Shown here piece by piece: positions 19,699 to 28,305 of a stretch of DNA of 64,000 bases. The stretch is from Ga0077560 sp046330435 (GTDB lineage: Bacteria > Actinomycetota > Thermoleophilia > Miltoncostaeales > Miltoncostaeaceae). The stretch's first letter is position 1. Every line of letters starts with the position of its first letter. Location of the stretch: the NCBI GenBank assembly GCA_046330435.1, contig JAXLST010000022.1:18304-82303 (forward strand), in the 5' to 3' direction. The notes beneath the pieces were generated by a model, which saw nothing but the letters and a program-made list of their open reading frames with translations, had not been told where the DNA came from and did not search any database. Both the position numbers and the translations under genes were made by a program.

Positions 19699-19792
19699 CC
19701 CGGCGCGGGTGCGGCGGGCCGCACGCGGGTATGGTGCGGTCGCACGCGCGGCCCCCGGGCCGCGCGCCGAACCGGAAGCGGAAAAGGACGCC

Positions 19793-20092
19793 ATGCAGAC
19801 CGTCATGAAGATCGGGGCCGACTCGGTCCAGTACGCAGACCGCCTGTCGGAGCTCTTCGGCACCTTCGGGGTGGACGTCAACGACGACGACGCCCTCGAC
19901 CCGGTGGGGATCCTGCCGGCCTTCGTGCTGAGCGGTGCGTCCATCAGCACCGAGGCCCACACCCACGGCGACCACATGCACGTGACGAGCATCACCGTGC
20001 AGGTCCCGGACGAGCTGGAGGAGGCGTTCTACGCGACGCTGCCCCAGGTCCTGGTCGCCGAGGACGAGGACGACGAGGACGACGAGGACTGA
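19793..20092 (+). CDS. Small acidic histidine-containing protein, unknown
   Basis: A 99-residue protein with a good ribosome site (AAAAGGA) before the ATG at 19793. The middle carries a histidine cluster (EAHTHGDHMHV) and the C-terminus ends in a run of Asp/Glu (EDEDDEDDED). Both could bind divalent metal, though this is inference. It is not recognised as a member of a named family. A strong hairpin follows the stop. Confidence 0.75.
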   Translation: MQTVMKIGADSVQYADRLSELFGTFGVDVNDDDALDPVGILPAFVLSGASISTEAHTHGDHMHVTSITVQVPDELEEAFYATLPQVLVAEDEDDEDDED

Positions 20093-20100
20093 TCGCAGGG

Positions 20101-20136
20101 AGCGGCGGCCCGCGCCTCCACCGGCGGGCCGCCGCT
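20101..20136 (+). terminator. Hairpin after the acidic His-rich gene
   Basis: A perfect 13-bp stem (20101-20113 with 20124-20136) and a 10-base loop begins 8 bases after the stop codon. There is no T-run, so it may act as a U-tract-independent terminator or only as an RNA 3' end stabiliser. Confidence 0.5.
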
Positions 20137-20150
20137 GCCGATGAAGGGAC

Positions 20151-20729
20151 GTGACCCCGGTCCCGTCCTGGAAATGGCTCTGGCGCTATGTGACCGGAGC
20201 GCTGGTCATCGCCGTCCTCGGCGTGCGGTACTTCGCCGACGACGCCCCCCTCGCGCCGCTGCAGATGGTCGAGCTGGGCATCCACGAGTCCGGCCACTGG
20301 TCCCTCATCTGGGCGCCGCGCACCATCTACTTCCTGGGCGGCACCGTGGCCCAGATCGCCGTCCCCCTCGCCGTGGGGGCGTACCTGGCGCTGCGCATGC
20401 GCGACCCGCTGGGCGGCGCGGCGGGCCTGGCGTGGGCCGGGCTGTCGTGCCACGGGGCCGCGGTCTACATCGCCGACGCCCCGTACGAGCGCCTGCAGCT
20501 GGTGGGCGGCGACACCCATGACTGGGCGTGGCTGCTGGGCCCCGACGCGTTCGACGCCATCGGATCGGCCGGGGCTGTGGCGCAGACGGTCCGCACCATG
20601 GGCGTCCTGATGGTCGTCGCCGCGGTGGCCTGGTGCGCGGTGATGCCGGTGCTGATCTCCCGCCGCGGGGAGCTGCCCCGCACGCGCGTGCCGGGCATGC
20701 CGGCCCCGGAGCCGCCCGCCTCGGATTGA
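20151..20729 (+). CDS. Membrane protein with HExxH motif (M50-like)
   Basis: A 192-residue protein with about four hydrophobic segments (near residues 12-27, 56-80, 88-106 and 147-167). HESGH at residues 45-49, within VELGIHESGHWSL, is a zinc-metallopeptidase-like HExxH motif close to a membrane segment, as in small M50/site-2 protease relatives. The second metal-ligand motif of true site-2 proteases (an LDG-type sequence) is not seen, so catalysis is uncertain. GTG start at 20151. Confidence 0.7.
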   Translation: MTPVPSWKWLWRYVTGALVIAVLGVRYFADDAPLAPLQMVELGIHESGHWSLIWAPRTIYFLGGTVAQIAVPLAVGAYLALRMRDPLGGAAGLAWAGLSCHGAAVYIADAPYERLQLVGGDTHDWAWLLGPDAFDAIGSAGAVAQTVRTMGVLMVVAAVAWCAVMPVLISRRGELPRTRVPGMPAPEPPASD

Positions 20730-20738
20730 GACGGGGCG

Positions 20739-20768
20739 GGCCGCCCGCGCACCGCGGCGCGGGCGGCC
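20739..20768. terminator. Bidirectional hairpin between convergent genes
   Basis: A perfect 12-bp GC-only stem (20739-20750 with 20757-20768) with a 6-base loop fills the gap between the membrane protein gene and the convergent FAD monooxygenase gene. It lacks flanking T-runs. Confidence 0.5.
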
Positions 20769-20775
20769 GTGCGCC

Positions 20776-21807
20776 TCACTCGGCCGGGGGCCAGCGCTCC
20801 TCGGGCTTGGCCTGCTGGCCGCCGGCCAGCACCATCCGCTGCCGGCCCGGGTCCATCGCCTCGTACGGGCGGATGACCGGGGCCCGCCAGGTGACGTAGC
20901 TGCGGCACGCCGCGTCGGGGTCGTCCGGGTTCTGCCGGATGGCCTCCGCGAGGGCGTGGGCGTCGCCCAGGCCCAGGCCGGAGCTCACGCCCGTCTCCGG
21001 GCCGAAGAAGTGGGCGGAGTCGCCGATGATCACGACGCCCGGCTTCCACCACTCGGGGGCGGAGAGCAGCCGGGGCTCCGAATAGCGCACCTGGTCCATG
21101 GAGGTGAGCCCCGAGATGCCCTTCTCGCACTCGGGCAGCAGGCGGATCCACATCTCCTTGATGGCGTCGAGGCCGGGGGCGAGGGCGGCCTCCTCCCCCA
21201 CCTTCTCGCAGGTCCGCCACCCGGCCGAGCCCTGCGGCCAGCCGAGGGTGCCGATGTGGGAGCCGTCGGAGAGGTAGCCCATCGCGAACGACACGCCGCC
21301 CGGCTCGGGGCTCATCCACGTGAGGGACGCCTCGGCGAGCGGCTCGATCTTCACCTCGAGCCCGGCCATGTCCCGCACCCGGGAGCCCACGCCGTCGCAC
21401 GCGACCACGAGGTCCGCCTCGTAGGTGGTGCTCGAGGAGCCGTCGTTGGAGGTCGCCACGACGCCCACCACGCGGCCGCTGTCGTCGCGCACCAGGTCGG
21501 ACACCACGTGCTCGTGCACGATCGGGAGGTCCTCGGCCAGGGCGGTGAGCAGCTTGCCGACCTCCACGCACACGGCCACGGCGGAGCCGTCGGGGCGCGG
21601 GGCGATGTCCCAGCCCTGCTTGCGCACGCCGTCGAGGACGCCGATCTCCTCCAGCGGCGGGTATCCCTGGAAGCCGAGCATGTAGCCCCGGGGGACGTAC
21701 GCCCCGGCCGGCATCCGCTCGATGATCACCGGTTCGAAGCCCCGCATCCGCAGCAGCCGGCCGAGCGTCATGCCGACCATGCCGCCACCGCTGATCACGA
21801 CCTTCAT
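20776..21807 (-). CDS. FAD-dependent monooxygenase (PHBH/UbiH fold)
   Basis: A 343-residue group A flavoprotein monooxygenase. It has the N-terminal FAD motif VVISGGGMVGMTLGRLL, the DG motif in VVACDGVGSRVR and the GD motif in VVIIGDSAHFFGPETGVSSGLG. Such enzymes hydroxylate aromatic or polyketide-like substrates using NAD(P)H and O2. A strong ribosome site (GGGAGG) precedes the ATG at 21807. It stands alone, so the substrate is not indicated. Confidence 0.9.
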   Translation of the reverse strand: MKVVISGGGMVGMTLGRLLRMRGFEPVIIERMPAGAYVPRGYMLGFQGYPPLEEIGVLDGVRKQGWDIAPRPDGSAVAVCVEVGKLLTALAEDLPIVHEHVVSDLVRDDSGRVVGVVATSNDGSSSTTYEADLVVACDGVGSRVRDMAGLEVKIEPLAEASLTWMSPEPGGVSFAMGYLSDGSHIGTLGWPQGSAGWRTCEKVGEEAALAPGLDAIKEMWIRLLPECEKGISGLTSMDQVRYSEPRLLSAPEWWKPGVVIIGDSAHFFGPETGVSSGLGLGDAHALAEAIRQNPDDPDAACRSYVTWRAPVIRPYEAMDPGRQRMVLAGGQQAKPEERWPPAE

Positions 21808-21913
21808 TCGTGCCTCCCGTCGCAAAGGAACCTGATCGAGCATACCCGCGGGGCATCCCCTCGGCCGCGGCTCAAGGCCCCCGGAACCGGGGCCGATCCT
21901 CCAAAGAGCACCC

Positions 21914-24268
21914 ATGCGCGCCATCCCCTCCCAGCACGCCCGAAGCGGCGCGTCCTCGATCGCCCACGCGTCGGGCCTCGCGCGCGTCCGGCGCCTGCAG
22001 CAGCTGCAGATCGCGATCCTCGTGGCCATGGCGATCCTGGTGTCCGCGCTGGGGCTGCTCGCCGGGCGCTCGCTGCTGCACGCCACCGCCGGCCAGCGCG
22101 CGGAGAACGACTTCCTGCGCGAGCTGGTGGCCGTGCGGGACCAGGCGCGCCTCACGCAGATCGCCTATTGGCGCACCACCGCCCGCGGCCGGCAGGGGGT
22201 CACGCCCCAGCTCGGCCTGCGGCTGGCGTCCCTCACGGCGGTCTCGGAGGATCTCGCCGCCCGGCAGGCCGACGGCCTCACGGCCGGGCCCGCGGCCGCG
22301 GCCGCGGCGCGGCGCGTCGTGTCGGGCTTCGCGGTGATCTCCCGCGCGGTGGGCGTGTACCTCGCGACCACGGACCCCGCCCTGCGGCGCCGGCAGGTCG
22401 ACCGGACGCTCGTCCGGGTCGACCGCCTGGGCGTGGACTACGACCGCTGGGTCGAGGCGCGCGTGGACGCGGCGAACCGCGCGTCCCAGAACCTCGACGC
22501 GACGATCCGCCGCCTCGCGGTCGAGGGGCTGCTGGCGGTGATCGCCCTCACGGCGGTGGGGGTGGTGCTCTGGGTCGCCCTGGGTCGCACCCGCAACCGG
22601 GTGCTCGCCCACATCGAGACGGCGCGCCGTGAGCAGGCCGCCCTGCGCCACGTGGCCGAGCTGGTCGCCCGGGAGGACGACGGGGAGTCCGTCTTCGCCG
22701 CCCTGGCGCGTGAGGTCGTGCTGCTCACCGGCGCGGAGGCCGGGTGGGTCCTGCGGATCGAGGAGGACGAGGGCGTCGTCGCGGCGGCCGCGACGGGCGG
22801 GGACCTCGACATGCTGATGGGCCGCGGGTTCCGCGGGCCGATCCTGCCGGGCGGCACCGTCGCGAACGCCCTGGCCGCCGGCGGTCCCGCGCGCACCGAG
22901 GCCGAGATGGTGCTGCCCGGGCCCATCGCCGGGGCGTTCGGGGACCGCGGCATCCGCGTCGGGCTCGCCACCCCCGTCCTGGTCGCCGGGCGGGTCTGGG
23001 GCGCGGTGGTCGTCGTCGCCAGCGACCCCGGGCGGCTGCCCGCGGGAAGCGAGGACGCGCTGCTGCCGTTCGCCCGCCTCGCCGGCCTGGCGATCGGGAA
23101 CGCCGAGGCGCGGCGCCGGCTCGCCGAGCGCGCCTCCACCGACCCGCTCACCGGCCTCCCCAACCACGGGGTGTTCCACGAGCGGCTCCACGACGAGACC
23201 GCGGTCGCGATCCGCAGCGGCGCCCGCCTGTCGCTCGCGGTCATCGACCTGGACCACTTCAAGGAGATCAACGACGCCCACGGGCACCAGACCGGTGACC
23301 TGGTGCTCGCCGAGGTCGCCCGGCGCCTGCGCTCGGCCGCGCGGGAGGGCGAGGTCGTCGCCCGGGTGGGCGGCGAGGAGTTCGCCTGGATCATGCCGGG
23401 CACCACCGTGGACGACGCCGTCGCGGCCGCCGAGCGCGCCCGCGCCGTCATCGCCTCCGAGCCGGTCGAGGGCCTCTCCCTGTCGGCGTCGGTCGGGGTG
23501 TGCGAGCTGGACGACGCCGGCACCGCGGGCGAGCTGTTCCGCCTCGCCGACGCCGCGCTGCTGCTCGCCAAGGCGCACGGCCGGGACATGACGGTGCGGT
23601 TCGAGCCGGGGGTCCTGGACGAGCCCGACGGCGACGAGCGCCTGCGCCGCGCCGAGCGGGCGCGGACCCTCGCCGCCCTGCGGGCGCTCGCCCGCGCCGT
23701 CGACGCGCGGGACGCCGCCACCCAGCGGCACTCCGAGCGCGTCGCGGACCTCACGTTCCGCATCGCCCTGGAGCTCGGCTGGCCCGACGACCGCGCCCGG
23801 GCGCTGCGCGAGGCCGCCCTGGTGCACGACGTCGGGAAGATCGGCATCCCGGACGACGTCCTGCGAAAGCCCGCCGGCCTCACCGAGGCCGAGTTCGCGC
23901 AGGTCGCGGCCCACCCGGAGCTGGGCGCCGTCATCGTCGCCGAGGTGCTCTCACCGGAGCAGGTCGAGTGGGTGCGCCACCACCACGAGCGCGTCGACGG
24001 GGGCGGGTACCCGGCCGGCCTGGGCGGCGAGCGGATCCCGGAGGGCGCGCGGATCCTCGCGGCGGCCGACGCGTGGGACGCGATGACGGCCGACCGGCCC
24101 TACCGGCGCGCCCTCACCCCCGCCGCCGCCCTGGCGGAATGCCGCCGCGTGGCCGGCACTCAGCTCGACGCGTCCGCGGTCGCCGCCATGGAACGGCTGG
24201 TTGCGTCCGGGGACCTGGAGGAGACGGGCGAGGAACGGCCCGGCTGGACCCTCCCCGTCACGGCCTGA
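21914..24268 (+). CDS. Membrane GAF-GGDEF-HD-GYP cyclic-di-GMP enzyme
   Basis: A 784-residue protein with two membrane helices (about residues 31-53 and 198-222) flanking an extracytoplasmic helical sensor region, then a GAF domain (about 245-385), a GGDEF domain with intact GGEEF at 486-490, and an HD-GYP domain with HDVGKIGIPD from residue 638 and HHHERVDGGGYP at 689-700. It could therefore both make and degrade c-di-GMP in response to an external and a GAF-bound signal. A closely related but damaged copy follows immediately downstream. Confidence 0.93.
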   Translation: MRAIPSQHARSGASSIAHASGLARVRRLQQLQIAILVAMAILVSALGLLAGRSLLHATAGQRAENDFLRELVAVRDQARLTQIAYWRTTARGRQGVTPQLGLRLASLTAVSEDLAARQADGLTAGPAAAAAARRVVSGFAVISRAVGVYLATTDPALRRRQVDRTLVRVDRLGVDYDRWVEARVDAANRASQNLDATIRRLAVEGLLAVIALTAVGVVLWVALGRTRNRVLAHIETARREQAALRHVAELVAREDDGESVFAALAREVVLLTGAEAGWVLRIEEDEGVVAAAATGGDLDMLMGRGFRGPILPGGTVANALAAGGPARTEAEMVLPGPIAGAFGDRGIRVGLATPVLVAGRVWGAVVVVASDPGRLPAGSEDALLPFARLAGLAIGNAEARRRLAERASTDPLTGLPNHGVFHERLHDETAVAIRSGARLSLAVIDLDHFKEINDAHGHQTGDLVLAEVARRLRSAAREGEVVARVGGEEFAWIMPGTTVDDAVAAAERARAVIASEPVEGLSLSASVGVCELDDAGTAGELFRLADAALLLAKAHGRDMTVRFEPGVLDEPDGDERLRRAERARTLAALRALARAVDARDAATQRHSERVADLTFRIALELGWPDDRARALREAALVHDVGKIGIPDDVLRKPAGLTEAEFAQVAAHPELGAVIVAEVLSPEQVEWVRHHHERVDGGGYPAGLGGERIPEGARILAAADAWDAMTADRPYRRALTPAAALAECRRVAGTQLDASAVAAMERLVASGDLEETGEERPGWTLPVTA

Positions 24269-24356
24269 TTCCGGGGATTCGACTGCCGGGCGATCCGGTA
24301 CTACCCTAGGCGCGCCCACGGCCCCGCGGGGCCGGAAACGTCCACGTCGCGGGACC

Positions 24357-25781
24357 GTGCCCAGGCTCCAACGACCTCCCTCGCCCTCCGGGGATCCCGG
24401 CGCGTCCGGGCTCGCGCGCGTCCGGCGCCTCCAGCTCGCGCAGTTCGCCGTCCTCGTGCTGATGGCGGCGGTGGTCGCCGGCCTGGTGCTCACCTCCGGC
24501 CGCACCCTGCTGCACGCCACGGCGAAGCAGCGGGACGCGGAGACCTTCCTGCGGGACCTCAGCGCACTGCGCGACGACGGCCGGATGCTCCAGGTGCGGT
24601 TCTGGGAGGAGCAGGCGAGCGGGGGCATGTCGGTGCGGCCGGAGCTGCTGCGGGACATCCGGGCCCTCGGCGACCGGGCGCGGGCGCTGGCGGAGCGCCA
24701 GCGGGAGCGGATGCCCTCCGACCCGCGCATCGAGGAGGCCACCCTGCGCGTGCTCGCGCTGTACCGGCTCATCGAGGCCGGCGCCGGCGCCATCGCCGTG
24801 AGCGACGACCCGGGCAGGCAGGCGAACCTCATCGCCATGGCGCCGGGGCTGACCTCACGGGTCTCGGAGGAGCACAACCGGTGGGTCGAGCTGCGCCGTG
24901 CGGCGGCCGAGGGCGCCACCCGCGACCTGGACGGGACGATCCGGTCCCTCACGGTCCGCGCCGTGGTGGTGGTCGGCGTGCTGAGCGCCGCCGGAATGCT
25001 GCTGTGGCTCCTGCTCGCGCGGGCGCGGAACCGCGTGCTGGCGCACGTCGAGGGGGCGGCGCGCGAGCAGTCCGCCCTGCGGGCGGTCGCCGAGACCGTC
25101 GCCTCCGAGGCGCCGCACGAGGAGGTGTTCGGGGCCCTGGCCGGCGAGGTCCTCTCCCTCACCGGGGGCGACGCGGCATGGGTGATCCGCGTTCACGACG
25201 ACGGCGCCGCGGAGGCCATGGGCGCGGAACTCGGCGGCGACCCGGACCTGAGCCGGCTGGCGGTGGGCGTGCCGGCGGCCGTGGCGCCCGGCGGGCTGCT
25301 CGCCCGCGTCCTGGACTCCGGGTCCCCCGTGCGCATGACCCGCGGCCTGGCCCTGCCCGACCCCGCGGAGGGCGTGTTCCGGCGCACCGGGATGCGCGCC
25401 GGGATCGCCGCCCCCATCCGCGTCTCGGGGCGCACCTGGGGCGCGGTGGTGGTCGTCGCACGCGAGCCGGACCGCCTGGCGGAGGGCATCGAGGACCGCC
25501 TGGAGCCGTTCGCCCGGCGGCGGCTGGCCGAGCGGGCCGCCACGGACTCGCTCACCGGCCTGCCCAACCACGGGGCGTTCCACGCGCGGCTCCGGGAGGA
25601 GGCGGCCCTGGCGCTGCGGGACGGCCGGCCGCTGGCGCTGGCGGTGCTCGACCTGGACCACTTCAAGGAGGTCAACGACGCCCACGGCCACCAGGCCGGG
25701 GACCGGGTGCTGGCGGAGGTCGCCGCGCGCCTGCGGGCCGCGGCCCGGGACGGCGAGCTGGTCGCCCGCATCGGCGGTTAG
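24357..25781 (+). CDS. Second GAF-GGDEF protein, cut by an amber codon in the GGDEF motif
   Basis: The N-terminal 474 residues of a tandem paralogue of the preceding gene: two membrane helices, a helical sensor region, a GAF domain and the first part of a GGDEF domain (DSLTGLPNHGAFHARL, LDLDHFKEVNDAHGHQAGD). The active-site motif reads GG-stop-EF: the codon that should be Glu is TAG at 25779-25781, and the same frame continues downstream to the HD-GYP domain. Compared with its paralogue it also lacks about 12 residues at the GAF/GGDEF junction (PFAR to RRLAER). The GTG at 24357 is the likely start; the frame extends upstream without a better one. Confidence 0.75.
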   Translation: MPRLQRPPSPSGDPGASGLARVRRLQLAQFAVLVLMAAVVAGLVLTSGRTLLHATAKQRDAETFLRDLSALRDDGRMLQVRFWEEQASGGMSVRPELLRDIRALGDRARALAERQRERMPSDPRIEEATLRVLALYRLIEAGAGAIAVSDDPGRQANLIAMAPGLTSRVSEEHNRWVELRRAAAEGATRDLDGTIRSLTVRAVVVVGVLSAAGMLLWLLLARARNRVLAHVEGAAREQSALRAVAETVASEAPHEEVFGALAGEVLSLTGGDAAWVIRVHDDGAAEAMGAELGGDPDLSRLAVGVPAAVAPGGLLARVLDSGSPVRMTRGLALPDPAEGVFRRTGMRAGIAAPIRVSGRTWGAVVVVAREPDRLAEGIEDRLEPFARRRLAERAATDSLTGLPNHGAFHARLREEAALALRDGRPLALAVLDLDHFKEVNDAHGHQAGDRVLAEVAARLRAAARDGELVARIGG

Positions 25782-25796
25782 GAATTCGGGTGGATC

Positions 25797-26663
25797 ATGC
25801 CGGGGACGGGCGCCGGCGGGGCCGTCCGCGCCGCCGAGCGCGCCCGCGCATCGGTGGGCGCACTGCCGCTGGCGGAGGGCATCGTGCTGTCGGCCTCCGC
25901 GGGGGTGTGCGACCTGGACCTGGCGGGCACCCCCGGCGAGCTGTTCCGCATGGCCGACGCGGCCCTGCTGGCCGCCAAGGCCCAGGGCCGCGACATGACC
26001 GTGCGTCATGCGCCCGGCGCCGACCGGGACGGGGTGCCGCGGGCCGAGCGCGCCCGGACCCTGGCGGCCCTGCGCGCGCTGGCCCGCGCCGTCGACGCCC
26101 GTGACCCCGCCACCCAGCGGCACTCCGAGCGCGTCGCCGACCTCACGCACCGCATCGCCGTGGCCGCCGGCTGGAGCGGCGACCGCGCCCTGGCGCTGCG
26201 GGAGGCCGCCCTGGTGCACGACGTCGGCAAGATCGGGATCCCCGACGCGATCCTGCTCAAGCCGGCGGCGCTCACCCCGGCGGAGTTCGCGCGCGTCACC
26301 GCCCACGCGGACCTGGGCGCCACGATCGTGCACGAGGTGCTCACCGAGGAGCAGGTGGGCTGGGTCCGCCACCACCACGAGCGGGTCGACGGGCGCGGGT
26401 ACCCGGCGGGCCTCGCGGCCGACGGCATCCCCGAGGGCGCGCGCATCCTCGCCGCCGCGGACGCCTGGGACGCCATGACGACCGACCGCCCGTACCGGTC
26501 CGCGCGCACCCCCGGGGAGGCCCTCGCCGAGTGCGCCCGCGTGTCGGGGAGCCAGCTCGACCCCGCCGCCGTCGCCGCGCTGGCGAGGGTGGTCACCGAC
26601 CACGCCGGTGCGGATGACCCCGGCTCCCGGGCGGCGGCCACGGCGGTCGCGGAGCCGTACTAA
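25797..26663 (+). CDS. HD-GYP part of the interrupted GGDEF/HD-GYP protein
   Basis: This 288-residue frame continues in phase from the amber codon 15 bases upstream. It contains the rest of the GGDEF fold (SASAGVCDLDLAG, ADAALLAAKAQGRDM) and a complete HD-GYP domain (RHSERVADLTHRIA, HDVGKIGIPD, HHHERVDGRGYP). The ATG at 25797 could allow restart and production of a soluble phosphodiesterase, but no good ribosome site precedes it. Otherwise it is part of a pseudogene or of a readthrough product. Confidence 0.65.
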   Translation: MPGTGAGGAVRAAERARASVGALPLAEGIVLSASAGVCDLDLAGTPGELFRMADAALLAAKAQGRDMTVRHAPGADRDGVPRAERARTLAALRALARAVDARDPATQRHSERVADLTHRIAVAAGWSGDRALALREAALVHDVGKIGIPDAILLKPAALTPAEFARVTAHADLGATIVHEVLTEEQVGWVRHHHERVDGRGYPAGLAADGIPEGARILAAADAWDAMTTDRPYRSARTPGEALAECARVSGSQLDPAAVAALARVVTDHAGADDPGSRAAATAVAEPY

Positions 26664-26666
26664 CCT
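26661..26666 (+). promoter_or_regulatory. -10 box, probably leaderless transcript
   Basis: TAACCT ends 6 bases before the ATG at 26673. It overlaps the TAA stop of the HD-GYP frame. Confidence 0.4.
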
Positions 26667-26672
26667 GACGGG

Positions 26673-27008
26673 ATGACCGAGATCTCCGAGCTCCGGCGGC
26701 TCAACGCCGTTCACTGGGTGCGCCTCCCGCAGGGCGCCGAGGCCCCCTTCGCCGTGTACGTCAACGGCTCGCCCCGCGAGGAGGGCGAGGGCTTCCACGT
26801 CGAGGGCGACCGCATCCGCTTCACCCCGCCCCTGCACGCCCGGCCCAAGCTGGGGTTCGGCCGCTCCGTGATGCTCTCGCTGGGCATCGGGGTCTACGGC
26901 GACCTGAAGGGCGACACGCTGGACATCACGTTCCACCGCGGCGGGCGGATGGAGTCCCGCGCGGAGGTCAGGCTGGTGCCGACCCCGCAGGAGGACGCAC
27001 CGAGCTGA
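26673..27008 (+). CDS. Conserved-looking small soluble protein, unknown
   Basis: A 111-residue protein (MTEISELRRLNAVHWVRL...) without recognised domain. Its middle (FAVYVNGSPREEGEGFHVEGDRI-like pattern, then RFTPPL) suggests a small beta-rich fold. The last 41 bases overlap the 3' end of the convergent epimerase pseudogene. A leaderless promoter lies just upstream. Confidence 0.7.
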   Translation: MTEISELRRLNAVHWVRLPQGAEAPFAVYVNGSPREEGEGFHVEGDRIRFTPPLHARPKLGFGRSVMLSLGIGVYGDLKGDTLDITFHRGGRMESRAEVRLVPTPQEDAPS

Positions 27009-27865
27009 CCAGGTCCCGGCGCCAGTCGCGCGCCGGGCGCCACCCCGCGGCCGCCAAGCGGCCGGGCACCAGCTGCACGGATGTCCGCACCGCCTCGGCG
27101 AGCGGACCGCCGAAGCTCAGGGACGCCAGCCGCGGCGGGATGTGGTCGGGGCGCAGCGCGCCGAGCTCCGCGCAGATGGCGTGCACCAGCTCCTTCTGGG
27201 TGGGCACGTCCTCCTCCGCGGCGGCGTGGGCGCCCGCCGGCAGCTCCAGGGCGGCGCGCATCGCCGCCGCGGCGTCATCCGCGGAGATGAGCGGCATGCG
27301 GTTCGCGCCGTCCCCGATGATCCGGTAGCGGGAGCCCATGAGGCCGCGCACCACGGCGGAGAGCATCCCGGTGGGGCCGTAGACCCACCCCAGGCGGACG
27401 ATCCGCGTCCCGGGGCCGCGCAGCGCATCCTCGGCGGCGGCGGCCGGACGGGCCAGTGCGGCCGGCCGCAGGGGGTCGTCCTCCCCCACGTGGTCGCCGG
27501 GGCGGTCCCCGTGCACCAGCGCGGACGAGGCGAGCACCACGGGCCGGTCGCCCGGCGGCCTCGGCGATCGCGCGCGCCGCCGCGGCGGCCTGCGAGGCGG
27601 CCCGGCGCACCGAGGCACCGCGCACCGGCGGGGAGAAGCGCGGCAGCCCGGCGTGCCACACCACGTCGGCCTCGGCGATGCGGGCGGTCCAGGCGCCGGG
27701 CTCGGCCAGGTCGCCCACCACCACCTCGGCGCCCAGTGCCGCGAGCGCCGGGCCGTCCGCCACGTTCCGCACGACGGCGAGCACGGTGTCGCCGCCGGCG
27801 AGCAGGTCGCGCAGGAGCCGGCCGCCGACGAGGCCGGTGGCACCGGTGAGGAGATGGACCGCCAT
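26968..27865 (-). pseudogene. NAD-dependent epimerase/dehydratase, frameshifted
   Basis: An extended-SDR protein of about 298 residues if repaired. The N-terminal frame (ATG at 27865) has the Rossmann motif LTGATGLVGGRLL and runs to ARAIAEAAG. The rest lies in another frame from about GDRPVVLASSALVHGD, including RIVRLGWVYGPTGML and RMPLISADDAAAAM. Removing one G from the GGG near 27552-27560 joins the two frames. The YxxxK pair is not obvious. Either a recent mutation or a sequencing error. Confidence 0.75.
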
Positions 27866-27877
27866 GGCGGCGGAAGG

Positions 27878-28240
27878 CTACCCGGAGCGGGGCGCGTCGG
27901 CGTCCAGGGCCTTCCAGGCCCGGGCCAGGCGCCCGCCGGCGATCTGCCGCGACAGCCACAGCTCGGCCGCCGGCACCTCGCGCAGGGCCTCGACGAGCCG
28001 GCGTTCGCGCCATTCCCGGAAGTAGGCGGGGTCGACGTCGAGGCCGGCGGCGATGCGCCGCAGCAGGTCGTCGCCGGGCGGCTTGCGCTTGCCGGTCGCG
28101 TGGTCGTGGAGGTTGCCCACGGGGACCAGGCAGCGGGACTCCAGATCGCGGAAGCTCATGCCGCGGAACGCCAGCGCGGCGCGCAGCGCATCCCCGAACG
28201 GCTCCGTCGACCATGGCGGCTGCTGTTGCGGCACCGTCAC
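27878..28240 (-). CDS. XRE-like helix-turn-helix DNA-binding protein
   Basis: A 120-residue protein with a Cro/C1-type helix-turn-helix at about residues 14-70 (ALAFRGMSFRDLESRC, VPVGNLHDHATGKRKPPGDDLLRRIAAGLDVDP). It probably regulates transcription, perhaps of the divergent zinc-ribbon genes. A TATCCT box directly abuts the first GTG, so a leaderless start at the in-frame GTG two codons later (28234) is possible. Confidence 0.75.
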   Translation of the reverse strand: MTVPQQQPPWSTEPFGDALRAALAFRGMSFRDLESRCLVPVGNLHDHATGKRKPPGDDLLRRIAAGLDVDPAYFREWRERRLVEALREVPAAELWLSRQIAGGRLARAWKALDADAPRSG

Positions 28241-28290
28241 AGGATACGAATCCCGGACCGCGGACGGGGGATGACGGCCGCGATCATCGA

Positions 28291-28296
28291 TAGCAT
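28291..28296 (+). promoter_or_regulatory. -10 box, leaderless TTG start
   Basis: TAGCAT ends 9 bases before the TTG start at 28306. The divergent HTH gene lies 65 bases away on the other strand. Confidence 0.4.
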
Positions 28297-28305
28297 CGGC
28301 CGAAC

